In this document: positions 32,341 through 39,385 of the stretch, in pieces
Layout of the letters: each line of letters starts with the position of its first letter
Numbering within the stretch: position 1 is the first letter of the stretch
Source of the DNA: Acidobacteriota bacterium
Lineage (GTDB): Bacteria > Acidobacteriota > Terriglobia > Bryobacterales > Bryobacteraceae
DNA: 64,000 bases
Assembly (NCBI GenBank): GCA_018268935.1
Contig: JAFDVS010000016.1
Coordinates: 1 to 64,000, forward strand
Reading direction: 5' to 3'
The notes under the pieces: generated by a model
Told to the model about the DNA's origin: nothing
Database searches by the model: none
What the model saw: the letters and a program-made list of their open reading frames with translations, nothing else
Program-made: the position numbers and the translations under genes

Positions 32341-34581
32341 TTATTTGGCCCAGACGGCTTCCATGATGGTGGAAGGCTTCATGGGGAGGGTGCGGAGACG
32401 GACTCCGGCAGCTTGGTGGATGGCGTTGGCGAGAGCGGCGGGGGGCGGAACGATGTTGGCTTCGCCGACGCCACGGACACCAAAGGGATGGCCGGGATTG
32501 GGGACTTCGACGATGATGGTTTCAATCATCGGGAGGTCGAGCGCGGTGGGCATGCGGTAGTCGAGGAGGCTTGAGTTGCGCATGGTTCCGGTGGTGTCCA
32601 TGTAGTACTCTTCGTTGAGCCCCCAGCCGATGCCCTGGACGCTGCCGCCTTGCATCTGGCCTTCGACGTAAGCGGGGTGGATCGCTTTGCCGACGTCCTG
32701 TATGGAGGTGAAGCGAACGACTTGCGTTTTACCGGTTTCGGGATCGACTTCGACATCGGCGATGGCTCCGGCGAAGGAGCCGCCGACACCGCGGGGGTTG
32801 ACTGCTCCGCGGCCTACGATGGGACCGCCGGTTTCTCCGATCTTGGAGGCGAGTTCGGCGAAGGGCATCGACTTGCCGTTTTTGGAGAAGACGCCGTTTT
32901 CGAAGTTCACTTCCGCGGGTTCGGTTTCCCAGAGTTTGGCGGCGCGCTCTTTCATCTGGCGGACGATGTCGCGGGCGGCTTCAATGGCAGCCCAGCCGGT
33001 GGCGAACGTAGTGCGGCTGCCTCCGGTGACGGCGGTGAAGCCGATGGAGTCCGTATCGACGACGCTGGGGTGAACCTGTTCGGCGGGGATGCCGAGGACT
33101 TCGGCGGCTTGCATCGCAATGGAGGTGCGGGTGCCGCCGATGTCGGTGGAGCCTTCGACAAGATTGACGCTGCCATCGGCATTGACGCTGATGGTGCAAC
33201 TGGAGGGCAGGCCGACGTTGAACCAGAAGCCGATGCCGATGCCGCGTCCACGGTTGGGGCCGCCGAGGGGAGCGTTGTAATGCTCACTGGCTTTGATGGC
33301 CTGGAGCACTTCGACGCAGCCGACGCGGCGGTATTTGGGGCCGTCGACGCGTTGGGTTCCTTCTTTGGCGGCGTTTTTGAGGCGGATGTCGACGGGATCG
33401 ATGCCGAGTTTCTCGGCGATTTCATCGACTACGGATTCGGCAGCGAAGGCAGCGTTAGTTGCGCCGGGTGCGCGATAGGCGGCGGTGCTGGGCTTATTGA
33501 CGACGACATCGTAGCCATCGACAGTGACGTTTTTGATGTCGTAGGCGGCGAAGATGCACATGGCGCCGGGGCCGACCATCGCGCCGGGATAGGCACCGGC
33601 TTCGTAGGCGAGGTAGGCTTGTGCGGCGGTGAATGTGCCGTCGCGTTTTGCGCCGATTTTGGCGCGGATGTAGGAGCCGGGCGTGGGGCCGGAGGCTTCA
33701 AAGACATCCTTGCGGGTCATGACGATTTTGACGGGGCGGCCGGATTTCTTGGAGAGCACGGCGGCCACGGGTTCGAGGTAGACGGGGATCTTGCCGCCGA
33801 AGCCGCCGCCGATTTCCATGGGCGTGACTTTGACTTGAGCGACGGGGAGATCGAGGATGCAGGCGGTGGTGTCACGGACGACGAAGGAGCCTTGGGTGCT
33901 GGTCCAGACCTGTACGCGGCCATCGTTGTTCCAAAGCACGGTGGCGTTGTGGGGCTCGATGTAGCCTTGATGGACGGTGGAGGTGTGGAACTCGCGCTCG
34001 ATGATGAGGTCGGCTTCTTCGAATCCTTTTTCCGCATCGCCGATGGAGAAGCGGAAGTGGTCCGCAACATTATTGACCTTGTCTGTTTTTTTGCCGAATT
34101 CCTGCATGTGGAGGTCTTCGTGCAGGATGGGGGCACCGTCTTTCATCGCGTCGGGAGCGGTGAGGGTGCAGGGGAGCACTTCGTATTCGACTTCGATAAG
34201 GGAGGCGGCCTCTTCGGCAATGTGGGCGCTGGTGGCGGCAACACCGGCGATGGCGTGGCCGCGATAGAGCACTTTGCCCTGGGCGAGGACGTTGCCGCGA
34301 ATGTAGCTGAGCGGGGTAGCGCCTTCGCCGAGATCGACGATCTTGTCGCCGGCGGCGGGGAAATCGGCGGCAGTCGCGACGGCCTTGACGCCGGGCAACG
34401 CTTCGGCCTTCGAAGTGTCGATGCGTTTGATGCGGGCGTGGGCGTGGGGACTGCGAAGAATGGCGCCGTGGAGGAGGCCGTTGAGTTGGATATCGGCTCC
34501 ATAGAGGGCGCGGCCGGTGACCTTATCGGCGCCGTCGTGGCGAATGGGACGAGTCCCGATGACGTTGTATTGGGTGCTCAA
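32341..34581 (-). CDS. Molybdenum hydroxylase (xanthine dehydrogenase family), Mo-binding large subunit
   Basis: 746 residues. The start is TTG 34581: a GGAGG site lies seven bases upstream and the TTG overlaps the TGA of the 2Fe-2S gene (TTGA), giving coupled translation. Conserved features are KVTGRALYGADI at the start, GGGFGGKIP (molybdopterin contact) and the C-terminal GVRGVGEANIVPPPAAL, whose Glu is the catalytic base of the family. It hydroxylates an aldehyde, purine or aromatic heterocycle with water as oxygen source. Substrate class cannot be fixed; the single-chain length and gene order fit CO-dehydrogenase/xanthine-dehydrogenase-like three-subunit enzymes. The CO-dehydrogenase loop motif VAYRCSFR is not seen; CTAYRAPGATN-like sequence is present instead. 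Confidence 0.93.
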   Translation of the reverse strand: MSTQYNVIGTRPIRHDGADKVTGRALYGADIQLNGLLHGAILRSPHAHARIKRIDTSKAEALPGVKAVATAADFPAAGDKIVDLGEGATPLSYIRGNVLAQGKVLYRGHAIAGVAATSAHIAEEAASLIEVEYEVLPCTLTAPDAMKDGAPILHEDLHMQEFGKKTDKVNNVADHFRFSIGDAEKGFEEADLIIEREFHTSTVHQGYIEPHNATVLWNNDGRVQVWTSTQGSFVVRDTTACILDLPVAQVKVTPMEIGGGFGGKIPVYLEPVAAVLSKKSGRPVKIVMTRKDVFEASGPTPGSYIRAKIGAKRDGTFTAAQAYLAYEAGAYPGAMVGPGAMCIFAAYDIKNVTVDGYDVVVNKPSTAAYRAPGATNAAFAAESVVDEIAEKLGIDPVDIRLKNAAKEGTQRVDGPKYRRVGCVEVLQAIKASEHYNAPLGGPNRGRGIGIGFWFNVGLPSSCTISVNADGSVNLVEGSTDIGGTRTSIAMQAAEVLGIPAEQVHPSVVDTDSIGFTAVTGGSRTTFATGWAAIEAARDIVRQMKERAAKLWETEPAEVNFENGVFSKNGKSMPFAELASKIGETGGPIVGRGAVNPRGVGGSFAGAIADVEVDPETGKTQVVRFTSIQDVGKAIHPAYVEGQMQGGSVQGIGWGLNEEYYMDTTGTMRNSSLLDYRMPTALDLPMIETIIVEVPNPGHPFGVRGVGEANIVPPPAALANAIHQAAGVRLRTLPMKPSTIMEAVWAK

Positions 34582-35054
34582 AGGGTGACCTCCTGGGCGG
34601 CCTTCTGAACGGCCTTCACAATTTTGTCGTAGCCGGTGCAGCGGCAGAGATTGTTGGCGAGCCACCAGCGGATGCGCTCTTCGGTGGGATGCGGTTCCTG
34701 ATCGAGGAGGGCTTTGGCGGCGACGATGAAGCCGGGTGTGCAGATGCCGCATTGGAGGGCGGCTTCTTCGAGGAAGGCTTTCTGCAGCGGGTGAAGTTCG
34801 TTGCCACGGGCGATGCCTTCGATGGTGGTGATCTCGGCGCCTTCGGCTTCGACGCCGAGGACGAGGCAAGAGGTGACGATACGGCCGTCCATTGTGACGG
34901 TGCAGGCTCCGCAGTTGCCGTCGTTGCAACCTTCTTTCGTGCCGGTGAGATTGAGGATGTCACGCAGGCATTCGAGGAGGGATTGACGGGGCTCGCAAAG
35001 GAATTCGGCGGGTTCGCCGTTGATGGTGGTTTGAACGTGAACTTTGCGTTCCAT
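34578..35054 (-). CDS. Molybdenum hydroxylase, 2Fe-2S small subunit
   Basis: 158 residues with both iron-sulfur sites. The plant-ferredoxin-type cluster uses C43, C48, C51 and C63 (EGCNDGNCGACTV). The helical-domain cluster uses C102, C105, C137 and C139 (QCGICTPGF … NLCRCTGYDKIV). It passes electrons from the Mo centre to FAD. The ATG overlaps the stop of the FAD subunit by one base and its own stop overlaps the next start, so subunit stoichiometry is kept by coupling. Confidence 0.96.
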   Translation of the reverse strand: MERKVHVQTTINGEPAEFLCEPRQSLLECLRDILNLTGTKEGCNDGNCGACTVTMDGRIVTSCLVLGVEAEGAEITTIEGIARGNELHPLQKAFLEEAALQCGICTPGFIVAAKALLDQEPHPTEERIRWWLANNLCRCTGYDKIVKAVQKAAQEVTL

Positions 35055-35911
35055 TATTTCGACTCCTTGGCAGCGGCGATGGCGGATGCGAGGGCGCGGC
35101 GGGTGAGTACGGCGCAGAGGTGGCGACGGTAATCGGCGGTGCCACGCATGTCGGTGATGGGCTTGGCCGCGGCGGCGGCGAGTTCGCCTGCCTTCTTGAG
35201 TGTGTCGTCGTTGACGGGCGCGCCGGAGAGGGAGGACGCGTCGACGGTGATGGGCGTTGGCGCGACGGAGGCGAGGGCGATCTTCGCGGATTGGATGTTT
35301 CCGTTGGAGAGCGTGACGGAGACGCCTGCTCCGGCGACGGCGATGTCCATTTCGTTGCGTGGAATGAAGCGGAGGTAGCGGGCTCCACCGGCGGTGGGTG
35401 GGATTTGAATGGAGACGAGGATTTCGCCGGGTTGGAGGACGTTGACGCCGGGGGCGGTGCAGAAGGCAGCGACGTCGATGGTGCGCTCTCCGGATGGGCC
35501 GGTGATGCGGGCGGTGGCGCCGAGTGCGATGAGGAGCGGGATGGAATCGGCGCTGGGGGCGGCGTTGCAGAGATTGCCGCCGATGGAGGCGCGGCCCTGG
35601 ATTTGTGTGCCGCCGATGATGTTGGCGACTTCGGCGAGCGAGGGATAGGCGCGGGAGACGGCGGAGTCGTTATAGATGCGATAGCAGGGGACGGCTGCGC
35701 CGAGAGTGAGTCCGAGGCCGGGTTCGAAGTGGAGCTGATTGAGCTCGGGGATTTTCTTGATGTCGACGATTAAGTCTGGGGTACGGCGGCCTGCTCGCAT
35801 TTGGACGAGGAGGTCGGTGCCACCGGCGAGGGGGCGGGCGGTGGGGTGAAGGGTCATCGCCTCGACGGCTTCACCGATATTCCGCGGCGCCTGATAGTCA
35901 AACCATTTCAC
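35054..35911 (-). CDS. Molybdenum hydroxylase, FAD-binding medium subunit
   Basis: 285 residues starting at GTG 35911 (VKWFDYQAPRNIGEAVEAM). FAD-binding blocks ARPLAGGTDLLVQMRAGRR and IQGRASIGGNLCNAAPSAD are intact. The C-terminal CO_deh_flav_C domain ends GTADYRRHLCAVLTRRAL. It accepts electrons from the 2Fe-2S subunit. It is the first gene of a four-gene operon (FAD, 2Fe-2S, Mo subunit, MoaD-like). A longer in-frame version exists, but the extra N-terminus shows no family similarity. Confidence 0.93.
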   Translation of the reverse strand: MKWFDYQAPRNIGEAVEAMTLHPTARPLAGGTDLLVQMRAGRRTPDLIVDIKKIPELNQLHFEPGLGLTLGAAVPCYRIYNDSAVSRAYPSLAEVANIIGGTQIQGRASIGGNLCNAAPSADSIPLLIALGATARITGPSGERTIDVAAFCTAPGVNVLQPGEILVSIQIPPTAGGARYLRFIPRNEMDIAVAGAGVSVTLSNGNIQSAKIALASVAPTPITVDASSLSGAPVNDDTLKKAGELAAAAAKPITDMRGTADYRRHLCAVLTRRALASAIAAAKESK

Positions 35912-36078
35912 AGGGCTATGGGTCTCCTGATGGGTTGGGATGGAGTCAACAATATAGGGTATCGCATGCGGGTGGTGGGATAGGGGTGTTGGGGGTGCGA
36001 GGCGGGACGTCTGGGCAAGTGTTGCGGGGAATGCCACTGGTGATGTTGAACGGCGCGAAAGGGGGATGGCCAAATGTC

Positions 36079-36849
36079 TCAATCGAACGTCATCTCGCCA
36101 AGGTAGTCGCTAAATCGAAACGAAGGAAGCCAAGTTTGATTGAAGTACTGTGAGGCCAAGGTGTAGAACAGCAACAAGGATTTTCTTGTGTTGCAGACAG
36201 CCAGATTTGATGCCGGTGTTGGAAGAGCATCGAAGGTCCCATCAGGCGTTCTATTGCATATGACTCCTCGGTCGAGAACACAGACCATGTCTACGCGAGA
36301 GTGCGGAGGGAAATCTCCAGCGGCAGCCAATGCGTTCAAGCGGTTGGCGATGCTCGTGAGATCGGCGCTCTCGAAGGCAAACACGTAGTAGTTCACCGGC
36401 CAAATCGGCCAATCTTGTCCGAACATGTTAACTGACCGGGTAATTGGGCCTCTTTCGAGCTGATAAGCAGCCTTCTTAAGCTGCTTGACGCTCTTCATGT
36501 TTTCAAGAACAGAATCGACTTCTCTTAGCGTCAGGTTAGCCTTCACTTCGATCGCGGCGTACACACACTCGATTGGAACTACTCTAATCTCTTCGCCTTG
36601 GTACAAGATGGGAGTCTTGGCTGCATCCGTGATTATGACGTCTAATTGCCTCGAAACACCACCCTTGCTATCCACGGCCTGACCGGTGGAAACATCGAGC
36701 GATGCAGGCAGGTACTGCCGCAGAAACTTGCGCAGGATTTTTTCAAACTCACCACCTTTCAGCCCCGCGTGGCTGATGGCGGCGCGCGAACTCTCAACGT
36801 CGGCGCGCATTTGATTTGCCACCTGCGCAAAAACCTCAGCTACATTCAT
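36079..36849 (-). CDS. DUF6602-type protein, nuclease-like
   Basis: 256 residues. The N-terminal third, GEFEKILRKFLRQYLPASLD then RQLDVIITD and CVYAAIEVKANL, has the spacing of a PD-(D/E)XK core (D … ExK) and matches the general look of DUF6602 proteins. The rest is not recognised. Codon and base use are less GC-rich than the neighbours (many TTC/AAC, more A+T), suggesting transfer. It stands alone in a gap between the hydroxylase operon and toxin-antitoxin-like genes, fitting an accessory spot. Function not established. Confidence 0.7.
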   Translation of the reverse strand: MNVAEVFAQVANQMRADVESSRAAISHAGLKGGEFEKILRKFLRQYLPASLDVSTGQAVDSKGGVSRQLDVIITDAAKTPILYQGEEIRVVPIECVYAAIEVKANLTLREVDSVLENMKSVKQLKKAAYQLERGPITRSVNMFGQDWPIWPVNYYVFAFESADLTSIANRLNALAAAGDFPPHSRVDMVCVLDRGVICNRTPDGTFDALPTPASNLAVCNTRKSLLLFYTLASQYFNQTWLPSFRFSDYLGEMTFD

Positions 36850-37020
36850 GGCTCAGATGGTAACAGGATCTGGTGTAGGTGCGACGCAATGGCCCCCTCA
36901 TGAAGAACGGGCTCCATGAATTCGCTGCTCATTGGAACCAGGCTACGTCAGGATGTAGCGACAGCAAGGATTGCTGGATGATTTCTGAGGATAAAATGTT
37001 AGCAGGAGCCCCCCAACGCC

Positions 37021-37260
37021 ATGCCAGAACTCGGACTCATCGTCTCCAACCCGAAAGTTATGACGGGCAAACCCGTTATTCGGGGCACGCGGATCACCGT
37101 TGAATTGATTCTGGAGAAGTTCGCGGCGGGGTATGCCGAGGACGATATTCTTCGCGCGTATCCGCACATCACTCGGGAAGGTATCCGGGCGGCACTTGCG
37201 TTCGCGGCTGAAGCGCTGCAAGCGTCCGTGCTCTATCCTTTGGAACGCGCGGCATCATGA
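37021..37260 (+). CDS. DUF433 protein (antitoxin-like)
   Basis: 79 residues with the family sequence GKPVIRGTRITVELILEKFA and a C-terminal helical end. DUF433 proteins are small DNA-binding-like proteins coded beside PIN-like DUF5615 proteins. An AGGAG site lies upstream. Its TGA overlaps the ATG of the next gene (ATGA), so the pair is coupled. By context it is the antitoxin of the module. Confidence 0.9.
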   Translation: MPELGLIVSNPKVMTGKPVIRGTRITVELILEKFAAGYAEDDILRAYPHITREGIRAALAFAAEALQASVLYPLERAAS

Positions 37261-37613
37261 AATTGGTGGCAGATGAGAGCGTTGAGGGACCAACAGTGTT
37301 GGCCCTTCGCGCGGCTGGCCACGAGGTTCTGTTTATCGCCGAGACCTCGCCGGGAATTGAAGACATTGCGGTGCTGGAGTTCGCCAGAGGGGAAAAAGCC
37401 CTCTTGCTCACCGCGGACAAGGACTTCGGCGAACTGGTGTTTCGCAATCGCGAACCACACTTTGGAGTGCTCCTGATGCGGTCGTTAGCGCGAACCCCAG
37501 AGGAAACCGCTGACAGCGTGTTAGCCGCAATCACTAAGTACGGGACTCAGTTGGAAAACCACTTCTCCGTTCTTGCGGGAGGCGCGCTTCGAATCAGAAG
37601 AATAACTCACTGA
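37257..37613 (+). CDS. DUF5615 PIN-like protein (toxin-like)
   Basis: 118 residues. The start MKLVADESVEGPTVLALRAAGHEVLFIAE and LLLTADKDFGELVF carry the acidic residues (D6, E8, D-K-D) of the Mut7-C/PIN-like fold. It is predicted to be a ribonuclease partner of the DUF433 protein whose gene it overlaps by four bases. Its 3' end overlaps by seven bases the end of a second, convergent DUF433 gene. Confidence 0.88.
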   Translation: MKLVADESVEGPTVLALRAAGHEVLFIAETSPGIEDIAVLEFARGEKALLLTADKDFGELVFRNREPHFGVLLMRSLARTPEETADSVLAAITKYGTQLENHFSVLAGGALRIRRITH

Positions 37614-37834
37614 GGGGTTGCCGCGAAATCTAGGACGGCTAGAATGTGCTCACGGTTGACGGGGAAGTTTTCGAGCACTTCGTCGAGAGAGGAACATTTC
37701 AGGTTCTCAAAGATGGCGGACACGGGGACGCGCGTGCCTCGGAAGACCCAGGCGCCGCTGACCTTACCGGGAATACTTTCCACCGCGGAGCATTGCGACC
37801 AGTCCAGAGAAGTCATTGGTGAACCTGCTTCCAT
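37607..37834 (-). CDS. Second DUF433 protein, without its own toxin gene
   Basis: 75 residues from ATG 37834 (ATG 37816 is an alternative). The block SGAWVFRGTRVPVSAIFENL and LDEVLENFPVNREHILAVLDF is typical DUF433. It converges on the DUF5615 gene rather than preceding it, and no PIN-like gene follows on its strand. It differs clearly from the first DUF433 protein, so it is not a local duplicate. It may be a lone antitoxin or a relic of a second module. Confidence 0.8.
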   Translation of the reverse strand: MEAGSPMTSLDWSQCSAVESIPGKVSGAWVFRGTRVPVSAIFENLKCSSLDEVLENFPVNREHILAVLDFAATPQ

Positions 37835-37915
37835 CGTAGGATATCTCCTGGAAGATTTCACAGGGGGCGTTGACGGCCAGATGGAGAGGCAATCGGTTAT
37901 GCTTATCCTTTGTCG

Positions 37916-38491
37916 ATGGGTGAGATCACGGAACTGCTGAAGGAGTGGCGCGCGGGCAACGCGGAGGCATTGGAGCGGCTGATGCCGTTGATTTATCCGC
38001 GACTGCGCGCCATTGCGGGGAGTCTGGAGCGGATGGAGGAGGCGTCGCCGACGGTGCAGGCGACGGCGCTGGTGAACGAGGTTTATTTGCGGCTGGTGCA
38101 GCAGCGGAGTTTGAGCTGGGAGGACCGGGAACATTTCTATTCGTTCGCGGCGCAGGTGATGCGGCTGATTCTGGCGGATCATGCGCGGGCGCGGTTGTCG
38201 TCGAAGCGGGGCGGGACGATGAAGCGGGTGCCACTGCATGAGAACGTGCCGTGGGTGTCGGTGAATCACGAGGAATTTTTGGATTTGGGGCGGGCGCTGG
38301 ATGAGCTGGCGGCGTTCGATGCACGGAAGGTAAAGGTTGTTGAGCTGCGGTATTTTCTGGGGTGCACGGCGGAGGAAACGGCGGAGATACTGGGGCTGTC
38401 GAAGGCGACGGTGGACCGGGATTTGGAGCTGGCTCGGGCGTGGTTGTTCCGGCGGTTGAAGGGTACGGGCGGTTCAGTACCAATTGGATGA
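37916..38491 (+). CDS. ECF-type RNA polymerase sigma factor (TIGR02999-like)
   Basis: 191 residues. Region 2 includes IYPRLRAIAGSLERM and SPTVQATALVNEVYLRLV; region 4 is VVELRYFLGCTAEETAEILG followed by LSKATVDRDLELARAWL, the helix-turn-helix that reads the -35. The pattern fits the TIGR02999 branch common in Planctomycetota and Acidobacteriota, whose genes lie next to Ser/Thr kinases, as here. No anti-sigma gene is nearby, so control by phosphorylation from the downstream kinase is plausible. ATG 37916 is chosen; TTG 37910 is possible. Confidence 0.92.
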   Translation: MGEITELLKEWRAGNAEALERLMPLIYPRLRAIAGSLERMEEASPTVQATALVNEVYLRLVQQRSLSWEDREHFYSFAAQVMRLILADHARARLSSKRGGTMKRVPLHENVPWVSVNHEEFLDLGRALDELAAFDARKVKVVELRYFLGCTAEETAEILGLSKATVDRDLELARAWLFRRLKGTGGSVPIG

Positions 38492-38528
38492 GTCATTTTT
38501 GAGGCGGCTTACGCTATCCCTTCCGTAC

Positions 38529-38545
38529 GGCGAGTGACACTCGCC
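38529..38545. promoter_or_regulatory. Perfect palindrome upstream of the PEP-CTERM gene
   Basis: GGCGAGTGACACTCGCC is an 8-base inverted repeat around one central A, in the 71-base gap between the sigma factor and the PEP-CTERM gene. No T-tract follows. It could be an operator or a transcript hairpin just ahead of the GGAGGAGG ribosome-binding site at 38551-38558. Confidence 0.5.
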
Positions 38546-38562
38546 GGATAGGAGGAGGAATT

Positions 38563-39366
38563 TTGCAAACTTACTACACCACGCGCTTTGGGCGCGGGAT
38601 GACGGGACTGGCGGCGGCCGTTGTTGGCGTGATTGTGATGGCAGGGCCGGCGCAGGCAGGCTACGTGCATGCGAACGTCAACGTAGGGAACGGCCTGACG
38701 AACTGCGGCGGCGTTGACGAGCCTTTCCTGTCATGCCCGGTCTACAACGGCCCGGTGATGGTGGAACTGGGCAGCAGCAAGGCTTACACGGACTTCGGCG
38801 TGAACAAAGTGCTGGCACAAGGAAGCGATAGCGCATCTTCGCAGTGGAAGGTGGGGTATACGCTCAGCGGTACCGTGGGGACGCCCGTGAGCCTGACGGT
38901 GGAGATCGCCTACGACGTGAATATTTCCCCGGCCAACAATAGCGAGACGTTGTTCCGGATGGCGCTGAATAACGACTTCTTTGGTACGTTCGACATTTCC
39001 ATCAACACAGACGGTTTGGGCAATATCTGCGACGACCAACCTGTGGGAGCGCCCTGCCTCTCGGGGCAGCACTCGGGGATCTGGACACGGACCGTGAGTG
39101 CGACGGCAGGGCAGTACAACAACCTTTTTTTGAGTGTCTCGGCCAGCGTTTTCAACGGCGGGTGGGTGGATGCGTACAACACGGTCACGATCAACCGCAT
39201 CATCGTTCCGGATGGAGTGACCTGGGCGTATGACGGGATTTCCGGGAATCCGCTGAACTTCCAGTACGCCAGTGACTCCACGGTACCGGAGCCGGCAGCG
39301 GTGCAGTTGCTGGGGGCGGGGTTGGCGTTGGCGGCGATTGGACGGTGGTGGCGGAAGGGAGTGTAA
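38563..39366 (+). CDS. PEP-CTERM sorted exported protein
   Basis: 267 residues from TTG 38563, preceded by a very strong GGAGGAGGAA site. Signal peptide: TGLAAAVVGVIVMAGPAQAG. The central 190 residues are a beta-rich domain without a recognised name. The C-terminus VPEPAAVQLLGAGLALAAIG followed by RWWRKGV is a complete PEP-CTERM signal for exosortase processing and surface or matrix delivery. It lies between an ECF sigma factor and a Ser/Thr kinase, so it is a candidate output or sensor of that system. No exosortase gene is in the window. Confidence 0.85.
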   Translation: MQTYYTTRFGRGMTGLAAAVVGVIVMAGPAQAGYVHANVNVGNGLTNCGGVDEPFLSCPVYNGPVMVELGSSKAYTDFGVNKVLAQGSDSASSQWKVGYTLSGTVGTPVSLTVEIAYDVNISPANNSETLFRMALNNDFFGTFDISINTDGLGNICDDQPVGAPCLSGQHSGIWTRTVSATAGQYNNLFLSVSASVFNGGWVDAYNTVTINRIIVPDGVTWAYDGISGNPLNFQYASDSTVPEPAAVQLLGAGLALAAIGRWWRKGV

Positions 39367-39385
39367 GATAGCGTTCGGGAATCTC

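Noticed and set aside
32650..34608. Plus-strand open frame of 652 codons rich in Gly, Asp and Phe
   Set aside because: Antisense to the Mo-binding subunit; no motif and no ribosome-binding site.
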